Shown here: positions 45,274 to 57,938 of the stretch, piece after piece | Numbering within the stretch: position 1 is the first letter of the stretch | How the letters are laid out: the number at the start of each line of letters is the position of its first letter | DNA from: Adenanthera pavonina | Taxonomy: Eukaryota; Streptophyta; Magnoliopsida; Fabales; Fabaceae | Direction of reading: 5' to 3' | DNA: 64,000 nt | Assembly (NCBI GenBank): GCA_026686845.1 | Contig: JAIVEN010000004.1 | Coordinates: 11,626,827-11,690,826 of the forward strand | The notes under the pieces: model-generated | Database searches by the model: none | The model's input: only the letters and a program-made list of their open reading frames with translations | What the model was told of the DNA's origin: nothing | Position numbers and translations under genes: made by a program

Positions 45274-45287
45274 ACTTTGTTTTGCAG
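44593..45287 (+). other. Candidate 695-nt intron at the gag/pol boundary of K2
   Basis: Donor GAG|GTATAT at 44593, acceptor TTTTGTTTTGCAG| ending 45287, with a U-rich tract before the AG. Exon 1 ends on a Gag codon boundary and exon 2 (45288) starts on a Pol codon boundary, so removal fuses DQEDE to VCLKA in phase 0 and deletes the gag stop. K3 has the same segment of the same length; K1 lacks it. The K2 stop TGA overlaps an ATG (45270), so re-initiation is an alternative for K2, but K3 has no ATG there. Confidence 0.6.
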
Positions 45288-47932
45288 GTATGTCTCAAAG
45301 CTAGAAAGAGTAATAAATGGTATATGGACAGTGTCTGCTCAAGTGACATGACCGGTGACAAGGAGAAGTTCATCACCCTTAGAGACAAGAAAGGAGGAAA
45401 GGTGACTTTTGGAGGTGATCAATATGGTAGAATAGTTAGCATTGGCATTGTGGGCAAGAATCCTGAAACATCCATTGAAGAGGTGTTATTTGTGATTGGC
45501 CTTAACCACAATCTATTAAGTGTGAGCCAGACATGTGACAAAAGAAACTGGGTACTGTTTGACTCAAAATTCTGCCTGGTCATCAGAAAAAGTGATCACA
45601 AAGTAATTCTCAAAGCTCAAAGGGATGGTCAGATCATGGAGGAGAGTTTGAGAACTCATACTTTTTAGAGTATTGTAATGAGCATAAAATTGATCACAAC
45701 TTCTCAGCTCTAAGAACTCCTCAACAGAATGGAGTAATAGAAGGAAGAACAGAACAATTGGAGAGATGGCTAGAGCTATGCTGAATGAAAAGGAACTCTC
45801 ACAAGTATTTTTGGCTGATATAGAGAACACAGCAAGCTATATCATAAATAGAGCCTACATCAGACCAATCCTTAGGAAGACTCCTTATGAGCTGTACAAA
45901 GGAAGAAAGCCAATTCTCTCCATCTCCATGTGTTTGACTGCAAGTGCTTCATTCACAACAATGGAAAGGAGAATCTGGGTAAGTTTGATGCCAAATTTGA
46001 TGAAGGTATATTTCTGGGCTATTCTAGTAGAAGTAAGGCATATAGAGTCTTTAATAAAAAGTCTAAATTAGTAGGAGAATCTGTGCATGTAGTATTTATT
46101 GAAAATGAAACTGCTTCCAAACATGCTACAAATGAGGATGATCTTGTCTCAAACTTTAAAAAGTTAGATATCTCTAGTGAAGGTAAAATTGAACCTCCAA
46201 AAATATCTGAATCTATTAACATAGAGGAAAATATTCAGGAGAGAGATTTTGAAGATGAAAATAATGAAGAAATGTCTCAAGAACTCCCTAGAGCTTGGAG
46301 ATATCAAAGGAATCATCCTGTTGATCAGGTGATAGGGAATGTTCAAGAGAGAATTAAAACCAGAAAACAGTTAAGGGATCAAATGATTAACTATGCTTTC
46401 ATCTCACAAATTGAACCTAAATGCACTGAGGAAGCCTTAACTGATAAATATTGGATTTTGGCTATGCAAGATGAATTAAATCAGTTTGAAAGAAATCAAG
46501 TCTGGGATTTAGTGCCTAGACCCAAAAATCATCCTGTCATTAGCACCAAATGGGCTTTTAGAAATAAACTTGATAAATCAGGATCAATAATCAGAAATAA
46601 AGCTAGACTGGTTGCTAAAGGATATAATCAGGAAGAAGGTATTGATTTTGAAGAAACCTTTGCTCCAATGGCTAGATTAGAAGCAATCAGAATTCTGTTA
46701 GCATATGCATGCATGAAAAATATTTTATTGTATCAAATGGATGTGAAGAGTGCTTTTCTAAATGGATATATCATGGAAGAGGTTTATGTAGACCAACCTC
46801 CAGGTTTTGAGGACTCTGCAAAACCAAACCATGTTTATAAATTGAAGAAATCTCTTTACGGTTTAAAACAAGCCCCTAGAGCATGGTATGAAAGATTAAG
46901 TAATTTTCTAATTAACAATGGGTTCAACAGAGGAAAAGTAGATACAACTTTATTCACTAAGAAAGAAAATAAAGATTTACTTATTGTTCAAATCTATGTT
47001 GATGATATCATATTTGGTGCTACTAATAAATCTCTTTGCAAGAATTTTTCTAAGGTAATGCAGGGGGAATTTGAAATGTCCATGATGGGTGAACTCAACT
47101 TCTTCCTTGGATTGCAAATCAGACAGTGCGATGATGGTATCTTCCTCAACCAATCCAAGTATCTGAAGAAGTTTGGAATGGAAAATGCCAAGCCAATGGG
47201 AACACCTATGGCTACTGCAACCAAGCTGGATATGGATGAAAAGGGAAAATGTTTGACATAACCCAGTATAGAAGAATGATTGGATCCCTACTGTACCTAA
47301 CTGCCAGCAGACCTGACATCATGTTTAGTGTTTGTATGTGTGCAAGATTCCAATCATGTCCCAAGGAAACCCATGCAATTGCTGTTAAGTGTATCTTCAA
47401 ATATCTCATTGGAATGTCACAGATGGGTCTTTAGTATCCAAAGGACAATGGAGAAGATCTCAAAGGATACACTGATACTGACTTTGTAGGATCCAAAACT
47501 GACAAAAAAAGCACAAGTGGAACTTGTCAGTTTTTGGGAGGATCATTGGTTTCATGGTTTAGCAAAAAGCAAAACATTGTGGCCCTATCCATGGCAGAAG
47601 CTGAATATGTTGCAGCTGGAAGCTGTTGTGCCTAAATCATCTGGATAAAATAGCAGCTTGAAGATCTTGAGGTTGAGATTAAGGAAATACCAATCATGTA
47701 TGACAACCAAAGTGCCATTAATATCACAAAGAATCCTGTCATGCATTCAAGGACAAAACACATTCAAGTTAGGCACCACTTCATAAGGGATCATGTTTTG
47801 AAAGGAGAAATCAGACTAGAATACATCCCAACAGAGGATCAAGTTGCTGATATCTTGACAAAGCCTCTATCAGAAGATAGACACTGCAAAATCGGGGGAG
47901 AATTAGGTATGGTAAATTCGAATCAACAGTAA
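45288..47932 (+). pseudogene. K2 Pol, broken, integrase partly deleted
   Basis: Protease (WYMDSVCSSDMTGD) is followed at 45628/45629 by a deletion of about 465 nt relative to K1 and K3 that removes GAG-pre-integrase and the first half of integrase, including its first catalytic Asp. SDHGGEF follows directly. A frame change lies near 45740. RT is open from about 45930 to 47261 with YVDD at 46995-47006. Then come a frameshift near 47248, stops near 47434, 47633 and 47650, and the RNase H end to 47932. Confidence 0.85.
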
Positions 47933-48746
47933 GCAAATCCCTGTGCAATTTTGTTTTTAGATTTTCCAACATTAAATTAATTCTAACTTTAGCATCAGAG
48001 TGAATTTAATTTAAGTTGTAGGTGCTCCTCATGAGATTCAATGGCAATAAATCTGAAAAATGGAGCACACCAGAATGGAACAATCAAAAGGTGAAGAAAA
48101 TGGCAAAAAATTATGAGTTTCTGGATCCATTCTGTAAGTTTTTAAAGTTGAAATTCGTATCTTAGTTGTGTGTTAGACGAATTTTCTTGATAAACTGTGT
48201 TTCTGAACAAGTCAGCATGGTCAACATTCGAATTTGGATGCCCAACAAACGAACTTCAGCTTGTTATACATTAGAACAGTTCTCGGTGATCCCTCAAAAT
48301 TCGTCTGCTGGACCTTGAAAGTTCAAATTTTCAAGAGTAAAAGTTTCAAAGTTATGTTTGTCCAACATGATGATTATACAAATGTCTGTTTCTTAAAATT
48401 CGCATGTTGGAAAACCTTTGCAAAGTAAAGAAATTCGAATTTCTATTTTAAAATTCGTTTGTTGAAACATGCTCTTCATGTTGAATCTTTGAAAGATGAA
48501 GTTTCATATGCATAATTCGTCTATTGTTTGCTGATTTGATTGCTGCTTGATGTTTACTTTTCAAAATTTGAACTTTATTAGAACAAAGTTCGTCTATTCA
48601 TCTTGTGTTGCTTGAACCAAGCCATTGTCAGACAAACTTTCGGAAGAAAATTCATTTGTTAGTAAGCTTTGCTGAACAGTTTAACTTTTAACTGCTCAAA
48701 GTTCAAATTTTGACCCCTCAAAATTTGTCTGTCAGGTGGTTACTTA
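47933..48746 (+). other. K2 noncoding spacer with repeated motifs
   Basis: Same spacer as in K1 and K3, rich in TTCGTCTG-like and ATTCGAATTT-like motifs. Cut at 48746, at the point matching about 24770 of K1. Confidence 0.75.
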
Positions 48747-50606
48747 TGTTAGCAAGGCTGACTTCCCAAGAGAGGGGATGAATTGGGAAGATTGAAATTT
48801 TTCTGCACAAAGTGAAATGGGTGAAGGTAGCACAGTGTAATGGAAGCAACGTATAAAACAGAGCAAGCTGAAAAGGTAAAAATAAGGAGAGGAAGACTCA
48901 GTAATTTATCCTGGTTCGGTCTATCCACTTGGCCTACGTCTAGTCCCCAAGACAACTCTTGAGATTTTTCACTATTCAGCAAGAATTCAACGGGCTTTTG
49001 CTAATGCCACAGTACAACGAGTATGTTCTATTTCTGGAGCTCTCTCAATCTCTCTATGCACTTCTACAATGTGCTTCCCAATCCCCTTGTGATTTCCCCT
49101 CACAAGTAAATCTATCTTCCAGATGAAGAGTAGATTGTTTACAAAGATATAACTCTCTTGAATAGAGTAGATATGAAGGTTAAAGTACAGATATTGAAGT
49201 TGAGAGATTAAAAGCTTTTGAGAAGAAGATTTGGCAGAAATTCGGTATATACAAGTTTGATTCATTACCCACAACTTCAAATAGTGTTATATTTATAGAT
49301 TTAGGTCTCAAATATCCGTTAGAGACAAAATCTATCCATTGGGGAAGTTATCCAACGGTTGCTTTGAAAAACTATCCATTTACCAATCGCATTTAATGTT
49401 TCTGACATACTGAAATTCAAATTTTGGTTGGTCAACAGACGAATTTCGAAGGAACCGAAGGTTAAAGCTTCCAACGTTGAAATACCGAACTTCGTTTGTT
49501 CATGAAGTGAAATTCGAATTTTGAAACTTAGAAAATGTTTTCATGTTGTGACATACGAATTTTCAAGAAGAAAGTTTTTTGGTTAATTGTGAACAGTATT
49601 TTCAATTTTCAACAGTGCCTTTGAAATTCGAATTTTGGAAACCCAAAATTCATCTATCTGTAGAACGTTTAAGGAGGCACAGTAATTCATTTTCTTCAAA
49701 ATTTGAACTTTGAAGGAGTGAAGTTCATCAGTCAGAGAGATTCTTTTCAGACTAACTTCAACATTCGAAGTTACAAAACTCTGTCATTCGTATGTCAACA
49801 TTTCATTCCAACAGACTCACAACCTTAGCTTCTGAAATTCAAATTTTAATGTTCAAAGTTTGTCTGACAGAAAGGAGTTTTGAAACTTAAATTATTCTTG
49901 ATCTCAGATGAACTTTAACATTGTTTTAGACGAATTTCTTCCATTTTCATAAGTTGTTTTTATCTGAAATTCGAATTTTAAAGACTCAAAGCTCATCTGT
50001 TTCAAAGAAGCTTCTTTCAGACTTATATGAAAATTTGAATGTTGGAAAGCCAAAGTTTGTCTGTCAGATAGTATTTTTGAAACTCAATTTCATCTTGATT
50101 TCAGATGAACTTTAACATTATTTCAGAAGAATTTCTTTGGTTTTCTCAAACTGCATTTTATCTGAAATTCGAATTTTGAAGATCTGAAGTTCGTCTGTCA
50201 CTAAAAGGCTTCTTTCAGACTTAGATGAAAATTCAAATTTTGGAGAAGAAAATTCATCTGACAGAGAGACATCTCTTCAGACTTGTTCAGTTTTAGCTCG
50301 AAATTCGAATTTCCAAAGGCAAAGTTCGAATTTCCAACATGCCAGTTCAATATAAACTTTTCAAACTTCATCTGTTGTTAGGTATTTTTCAAATATTTCA
50401 TAATCTAACATAAAATCAAGGTTTTAAAACGTTTTTCCACCAAATCAAAATCTTTTACTCACTCATAACTAAAGCTAAAGATCCTACAGTAGATCTAGTA
50501 GCAATTACTTAGAAATCCTTCACTTGAAACACTTTGAGCTCCTTTGATATCTTCAATCCAAGCTCTTGTATGCTGGTTTGGAATCATCAAAACTCTTGAT
50601 TCAACA
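48747..50606 (-). repeat. K3 3' LTR (1860 bp)
   Basis: Plus-strand ends TGTTAGCAAGG...GATTCAACA. About 200 bp longer than the K1 and K2 LTRs, with additional copies of the CAGACGAA/AATTCGAATT block around 49870-50230. Confidence 0.9.
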
Positions 50607-50690
50607 TTCTCCCCCTTTTTGATGATGACAAAACAACTTACAAACTGGATTAGTACTTGGGTTTGCTTTTACAAGCTCCCCCTCAACATA
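50607..50690 (-). promoter_or_regulatory. K3 polypurine tracts
   Basis: Minus strand CATCATCAAAAAGGGGGAGAA next to the LTR, with a second GAGGGGGAGCTTG run about 60 bp upstream (50678-50690), as in K1. Confidence 0.85.
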
Positions 50691-50923
50691 TGCATTATAT
50701 TTCAAAAGATATCATATACGGCAGATCAAGTGAAGATATTCAAAGAGTAATATGTACAAATCATTGTAACCAAGAAATCCATTCATTTCAATACTTAAGC
50801 TTTACAAAGATAAAATTAATCAAAGTTCTTAATACAAAATACAAAATGCAAACATTCAAAACAGAAACAGAAACACAAAGCAGTACAAGAGGACTCAAGC
50901 CTAAGATTTAAACAAGTCTTCAA

Positions 50924-53142
50924 TCATTTCTTCTTGGGCTTGGTCTTCTTGCTGTACGTCTTCCCTTTCCCAGATTGCTCAGCAGCAGCAGACTTTCCAG
51001 TTTGCTTAGTCTTCTTCCCCTTTTTGGCATCATCAGGAAGGCCAACAAAATTAGTAGGAGGAGGGATCTGAGAGACAGGAATAGCTCGAAGTGGCACAGA
51101 AGCAAAAGGAATTTCTGACTGGACTGGTGTAGGAGGCTCCGCAGGCTCAGGACTTGCTTCTTCATCATTAGAGATCTCAAGCAGCTCTTGCATTTCCTAC
51201 CTGGAAAGAGCTAACTGAGCTCTCTGTTCCTCTAAGAGCCCATAAGCAGCAAGAGAGGGAGGAGCTGGTTCAGCAGGAGGAAACATTTCTTCAAGCCTTC
51301 TCCTTTGAGCTTGTAGTAGAGCATTGTGAGCAATAGCTTCAAAATCAACAACAGGCACAATGCTCCTTTCCTCATTGACGAGAGTCTGTAGAAATGGTGA
51401 AGCAGAGATGGCTGCTACCAGCTGCTCAACTTGCTCAGTCTCTTGAGTGGACAGGATAGAATCCTGAGCTTCTGCTTCAGTAGGCTCATGAGGGCTTGAT
51501 TCCTGAAGATCCTCTTCCTCTATGCCATAGTCCAAAGGAGGACCAGGACTTGCCTCATTGCTAGAGGCCTTTGGAGTGCTTTCTGCGCCAGTTGGTTCAG
51601 TTTCCTGTGCTTCAACACCAAGAACAGGAGATGCCAACTCAAAGGGACTAGGTGGCTCAGGACTGGGAGACAGAGTAGGCTCAGGGACACCAGGCTGAGG
51701 TGGAGCTGATGTGGCAGGGATTGCACTTCTGATCTCTTCATAAGCATCATCCACCACCTTTATGTTCACAGCCAACTGATGGATCTGATCTTGCAGATGA
51801 GCAAATTTGGCATTTTGCTCATCCCGGATACTGAGAATGAGTGTAGACAAACTGTCATACAACTCAGTGATCTTGGTTGGCTTGGCCCGTGAGGAGGGAG
51901 TGGAAGGAATATGAGTGGGCTTGGATGGAGATGGGATTGGCTGATAAGGCTGAGGTACAGATCTGCCAGGAGCCTCAGAGGTGCCTTCTTGCTGTAGGGA
52001 GGCATCAGCAACAAAGAACAAATCTTCAGATTTCCCTACTCCCTTTCCAACCCATCTTCCTTCATCTCTTTCAATACCCATCCTCTGCAGTTCCTCTTCT
52101 TTGAATGCCTCTGTGAGTTTTCCTTTCCCCTTTTCAATGTGTTGAATCCTAGCATACTGCAGGATTCTTGAAATAATTGCTGCATAGGGGAGTGTGGAAT
52201 CCTTCCTCTGATCCCTTGCCTTAATCATATGCTGGAGGATGATATGACCTATATTAATGAGCTTCCCACGCATGATAGCTGTCAATACATAAGCCTCTGC
52301 CCTTGTTATCAGATTGAAGCTGCCTCCTTTGTTGAATATGATCCTAGACACTATGTAGTGCAGGATCTTCACTTGAACACTGAGGTCTGTAGGCTTCAAT
52401 ACATTTATGGATGGTCAATTTTCCCTTCTTCTGAATAATGTCCTCAGAATAGTGCTCTCCTTGTAGTTTAAAAAGGGCCCACCTTCTTCATCAGTAGTAT
52501 CTGCCTCATCCATGTACCCAGAGGCAGTGATGTCAATTTTGAGCCCATCTTGTCCTGGAATTTCTAGCACCTCGTTGAATGTTTCATCAGCAAGCCTAAT
52601 GGTCCTTGATCTCAAGTTGACCTCCCATTTCATCTTCTTGCTATTGTATTGAAGAGAGGCATACCATGTCTTTACTACCTTATCGTCATACCTCTCCGCA
52701 ATTTCCAACAGATTCTTATATCTTAACAACCATATTCCAGCATTAAAGTTATTAGATATCAAAAATTCTTCCATGTTCACACAGTGAGGCTTGATTACCT
52801 TTTTGCTGGCAAACTTGGTTGAATGTTCTTCTTGAATCTGAGTGCTCCAAAGTGGCAGTGTAGTTAGTTAGTACTCTCCAGATTCTGTACTGAAGGAAGC
52901 GGAGGAAGCAACAGCAGCATCAGCAGGAACAGGGACCGAAGGTTCTGCAGCTTTTGGTGAAGAGGGTTCAGCTTTCTGTGAATCTGCTTTGGATGTTGAT
53001 TTTTGGCGTTTGGAAGATGTTACCTTACTGGTTCGGCTTTTCTCTTAGATTTTTCTCCTTCCTTGGTAGCATATTGAGATTTCACTGCCCTCTTTAGCCT
53101 AGCTCCAGCTTTCCCTGCACCAGGATTCTTGACTCTCGCCAT
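50924..53142 (-). pseudogene. K3 third ORF (env position), lightly broken
   Basis: About 739 codons from ATG 53142 (MARVKNPGAG) to the stop at 50924. From 52780 to 50924 only two stops interrupt one frame: TGA at 52412-52414 (in R-R-E-N-stop-P-S, K1 has AGG) and TAG at 51194-51196 where K1 has CAG. The N-terminal part has a stop after KAEPVR and a frame change. Central region with WYASL, VKILHYIVSRI, FNKGGSFNLITR and LPYAAIISRILQYARI; then a Pro/Ser/Glu-rich region and a Lys-rich tail. No signal peptide or clear transmembrane helix. Resembles the PF20167-type plant transposon domain; function unknown. Confidence 0.75.
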
Positions 53143-54124
53143 TTCTCGGATGAATGTTGCTAAATGTGGCTTAGAATTGGTTTATAGGATGCGAAAGGAA
53201 GTTTAATCGGTGGGAAATGACAGTTTTTGGGCAGGATTTAAGAGAATTGATGAGAGGATCAGAACAGACTCAGAGAAGTTAAGAATAAGGTTGCGTCTGT
53301 TCTTTGGAAAACCGTCGGGTTTAACATAAGTAACCGTCTGACAGACGAATTTTGAAAGGTCAAAATTCAAACTTCGGGCAGTAACAAGTTAAACCGTTCA
53401 GCAAAGCTTACTGACAGACGAATTTTTTTTTGAAAGTTCGTGTGACAGTGGCTTGGATCAAGCAATACAAGCACAACAGACAAATTTTGTTCCAACAAAG
53501 TTCGAATGTTGAAGAAAAAATAGCAGGCAACAACCAAAACATCAACCTATAGATGAATTAAGCATACAGAACTTCATCTTTCAAGCATTCAACATGAAGA
53601 ACATGATTCAACAGACGGATTTTGAACTAAAAATTCGAATTTTTCAACTTTTGTAAAGGTTGTCAAACATTCGTATGTTAAGAAGTGATAATTCGTATAA
53701 CAGTGATGGACAAACATAACTTTGAAATTTTTGTTTTTGAAAATTCGAAGTTCCAAGATTCAACAGATGAATTTTGAGACATCACCGAGAATTGTTCCAA
53801 AGTGTAACAGGTCGAAGTTCGTCTGTTAGTCAACTAAAATTTGAATGCTGACCACGTTGACCAGTTCAAAAACGCAGTTTATGAAGCAAAATACGTCTAA
53901 CACACATTTAAAATACGAATATCATCTTTAAAAACTTACAGAATGGATCCAGAACTTAGGATTTTCATCATTTACTTCATTTTCTGGTTGTTCCATTCTG
54001 GTGTGCTCCAATCTTCAAGTTTATTGCTATTGAATCTTGTGAGGAGCACCTGCAACTTAAATTAAACATACTCCGTTGCTAAAGTTAGAATTAACCTTTG
54101 AAAACAAGATTACACAAGAATAAC
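53143..54124 (-). other. K3 noncoding spacer with repeated motifs
   Basis: Matches the K1 spacer (24580-25564), with repeated CAGACGAATTTT and AAAATTCGAATTT motifs. No ORF. Confidence 0.75.
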
Positions 54125-57100
54125 TTACAGTTTATTGGGATTTACCATACCCAATTCTCTCCTGATTTTGCAATGCATGTCTTCTGATAGAGGCTTTGTG
54201 AGTATATCAGCAACTTGATCCTCTGTTGGGATGTACTCCAACTTAACTTCTCCTTTCAGAACGTGATCCCTTATGAAGTGGTGTCTAACTTCAATATGTT
54301 TCATCCTTGAATGCATGATAGGATTCTTGGTGATATTTATAGCACTTTGGTTATCACACATGATTGATATCTCTTTTATTTTAACCTCAAGATCTTCAAG
54401 CTGCTACTTCATCCAGATGACTTGGGCACAACAGCTTCCAGCTGCAACATACTCAGCTTCTGCAGTGGATAGGGCCACACTGTTTTGCTTTTTGCTGAAC
54501 CATGAAACCAGGGATCCTCCAAGAAACTGGCAAGTTCCACTTGTGCTTTTTCTGTCAGTTTTGGATCCTGTAAAATCAGCATCAGTGTATCCTTTGAGAT
54601 CTTCTCCATTGCCTTTTGGATATCAAAGACCCATCTGTGATGTTTCAATAAGATATCTAAAAATTCTTTTCACAGCTGTTGCATGGGTTTCTTTGGGGCA
54701 TGATTGGAACCTTGCACACATACAGACACTGAACATAATGTCAGGTCTGCTGGCAGTTAAGTATAGCAGGGATCCAATCATTCTTCTATACTGAGTAATG
54801 TCAAACAACTTCCCATTCTCATCCATGTCCAGTTTGGTTGCAGTAGCCATAGGTGTTCCCATTGGCTTGGCATTCTCCATTTCAAACTCCTTTCCTTTAA
54901 ATACTTGGATTGACTGAGAAAGATACCATTATCAAGCTGTCTGATTTTCAACCCAAGGAAGAAGTTGAATTCACCCATCATGGACATCTCGAATTCTCCC
55001 TACATTAACTCAGAGAATTTCTTGCAAAGAGCTTCATTAGTAGCACCGAAAATAATATCATCAACATAGATTTGAACAATTAGTAAATCTTTATTTTCTT
55101 TCTTAGTGAATAAAGTTGTGTCAACTTTGCCTCTATTGAACCCCTTTTCAGTTAGAAAATTGCTCAGTCTCTCATACCATGCTCTAGGGGCTTGTTTTAA
55201 ACCATAAAGAGCTTTCTTGAGTTTATAAACATGGTTTGATTTTGTAGAATCCTCAAAACCTGGAGGTTGATCTACATAAACCTCTTCCATGATATATCCA
55301 TTTAGAAAGGCACTCTTTACATCCATTTGATATAGTAAAATATTTTTCATGCATGCATATACTAGCAGTATTCTTATAGCTTCTAATCTAGCTACTGGTG
55401 CAAAGGTTTCTTCAAAATCAATACCTTCTTCCTGATTATACCCTTTAGCAACCAATCTAGCTTTATTTCTGATTATTGTTCCAGATTCATCAAGTTTATT
55501 TATGAAAACCCATTTGGTACCAATGACAGGATGATTTTTGGGCCTAGGCACTAAATCCCAAACTTGATTCCTTTCAAACTGATTTAGTTCATCTTGCATA
55601 GCTAAAATCCAGTAATCATCAGTTAAGGATTCTTCAACACATATGGGTTCCATTTCTGAAATGAAAGCACAGTTTAGCATTTTGTCCCTTAACTGTTTTC
55701 TGGTTTTGACTTTCTCTTGAACATCCCCTATCACTTGATCAACAGGATGATTCCTTTGATATCTCCAAGCTCTAGGGAGTTCTTGGGATGTTTCTTCATT
55801 ATTTTCTTCATCAAACTCTTTCTCCTGGATGTCTTCCTCTATGTTAACAGATTCAGATATCTTTGGAGGTTCAGTTTTACTTTTATCAGAAATGCCCAGT
55901 TTTTCAAAATTGAAAGCAAGATCATCCTCATTGGTAACATGTTTTGAAACAGTTTCATTTTCAATGAAAACCACATGCACAGATTCTTCTACCACATTTG
56001 ATCTTTTATTATAAACTCTATATGCCTTACTCCTACTAGAATAGCCCAGAAATATACCTTCATCGGATTTGGCATCAAACTTACCCAGATTTTCTTTCCC
56101 ATTGTTGTGAATGAAGCATTTGCATCCGAATACATGGAGATGGGACAGATTTGGCTTTCTTCCCTTGTACAGCTCGTATGGAGTCTTCCCAAGGATTGGT
56201 TTGATGTAGGCTCTGTTTATGATCTAGCTTGCTGTATTTACTGCATCAGTCCAAAACACTTGAGAGAGTTCCTTCTCATTCAGCATAGCTCTGGCCATCT
56301 CTCCAATAGTTCTGTTCTTCCTTTCTACTACCCCATTCTGTTGAGGGGTCCTTGGAGCTGAGAAGTTGTGGTCAATCCCATGCTCATTGCAGTACTCCAG
56401 GAAGTATGCATTTTCAAACTCTCCTCCATGGTCTGACCAGATAGACACAATAGAAATACCTTTCTTATTTTGTACTTTCTTAACTAAGGTTACAAATGCA
56501 TCAAAGGTATCACTTTTAGAGGAGAGAAATAATGTCCAAGTGAATCTAGAATAATCATCTACATTTACAAGCACATACAGATTACCACCAAGACTTTTCA
56601 CCCTAAATGGTCCAATTAAGTCCATATGTAGCAATTCAAGTGGTCTAGTTGTGGTAACTACATTTTTAGATTTAAAAGATGATTTAGTTTGTTTCTCTCT
56701 TATGCATGCATCACATTCTTTGTCCTTTTCAAAAGATATTTTTGGCTGGCCAGTTACTAGCTCATTTTTAACCAGTTTAGAAAATTAATTCATGTTAACA
56801 TGAGCTAATCTCCTATGCCATAACCAACTATCATTATCCTGACTAATTAAACATACAGAATCTAAGGGAGGAAGTTCATCAAGATCAATAGTATAACAGT
56901 TACCATCCCTTTGAGCTTTGAGGATTACTTTGTGATCACTTTTTCTGATAACCAGGCAAAACTTTGAGTCAAACAGCACCTAATTTCCTTTATCACAGGT
57001 CTGACTCAGGCTCAGCAAATTGTGGTTGAGGCCAATCACAAACAGCACCTCTTCAATGGATGTTTCCGGATTTTTGCCCACAATGCCAATACCAACAACT

Positions 57101-57243
57101 TTGCCATATTGATCACCTCCAAAGATCACCTTTCCTCCTTTCTTGTCTCTAAGGGTGATGAACTTCTCCTTATCACCAGTCATGTGACTTGAGCAGGCAC
57201 TGTCCATATACCATTTGTTGCTCCTCTTAGCTTTGAGACAGAC
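54125..57243 (-). pseudogene. K3 Pol: protease, integrase, RT, RNase H
   Basis: Exon-2-like start at 57243. Protease WYMDSACSSHMTGD; GAG-pre-integrase LWHRRLAHVNMN; integrase with MDLIGP, SDHGGEF and QNGVVERKN (all three acids present); RT YVDD at 55057-55068; RNase H to 54125. From 57243 to 55000 the frame never shifts; only stops interrupt it (56977-56979, about 56782, 56221-56223, 55000-55002). A small deletion near 54900 shifts the frame within RT, and stops near 54620 and 54404 lie in RNase H. 55000 and 54404 are CAG-to-TAG. Confidence 0.88.
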
Positions 57244-57938
57244 CTGCAAAACAATGTTTATGTTTTCCTTTTAGGTACCCAAATTTGCTTGGGTCCTTTT
57301 CGATCAGTAGATTTTTCCCTAGATGCAGATGCAACTTTGGGAACCCATTCAACTTTCCTGCCAAGTCCATTTTTCTTCAAAGCACAAGAACTGGAAATAT
57401 GTCCCTTTTTGTTACAGAAATGACAGGTAGTGAAGGGACTGCTAGATTGAGAAGCAGGTAGAAAACAATGCAGATAATACTTTTGTCTTGCATGCTTTGG
57501 TTGATTATATGTTTCAATGTGAGATGACATGTGATCTTTCTTTCTGTTGCTCTCAGCATGCACAAAATGTCTCATGTATGCATTCTGGTTTTTGTTCCTA
57601 ATCTTTTCCTTGACAGCACATGGATCATATCCAAGACTAGCTTTTCCTTGTGATATTCTTTGGCTCCCCATCAAGGCAAACAACATATCTTTACCTCTAG
57701 TGAGCCTAGACATGCTTTTTACTAAGTAATCATTATTTTGCTTTAGTTCAATGCATGAAGTACAGTAAACAGATTCAGTAGTAGGTAGAGAGGTAATTTC
57801 AGAAATGTTGCTTTGAGATTTCAGTTTATTAATCTTTCTCTTTGCCAGTTTTAGTTCTTTAGCAACTTTAATAAACTCATCATGAAGCTCATGAAATGCA
57901 TCAAGTAACTCAGAATGGGAAGGTTCAGATTCATATAC
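57244..57938 (-). other. Candidate 695-nt intron at the gag/pol boundary of K3
   Basis: Minus strand: donor GAG|GTATAT starts at 57938, acceptor TTGTTTTGCAG| ends at 57244. Exon 1 ends on a codon boundary (DQEEE) and exon 2 starts on one (VCLKA). The segment encodes the rest of Gag, with CCHC knuckle 2 at 57384-57425, and its stop at 57258. Same length and phase as in K2. Confidence 0.6.

Larger units (their letters stand above)
41767..48746 (+). mobile_element. K2: Sirevirus copy, 3' truncated
   Basis: It has 5' LTR, primer site, gag, pol and part of the motif-rich spacer. It stops at 48746, where the LTR of K3 starts in the opposite orientation; third ORF, polypurine tract and 3' LTR are missing, so no target duplication can be checked. 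The sequence just before the LTR is CTATT (41762-41766). Confidence 0.88.
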
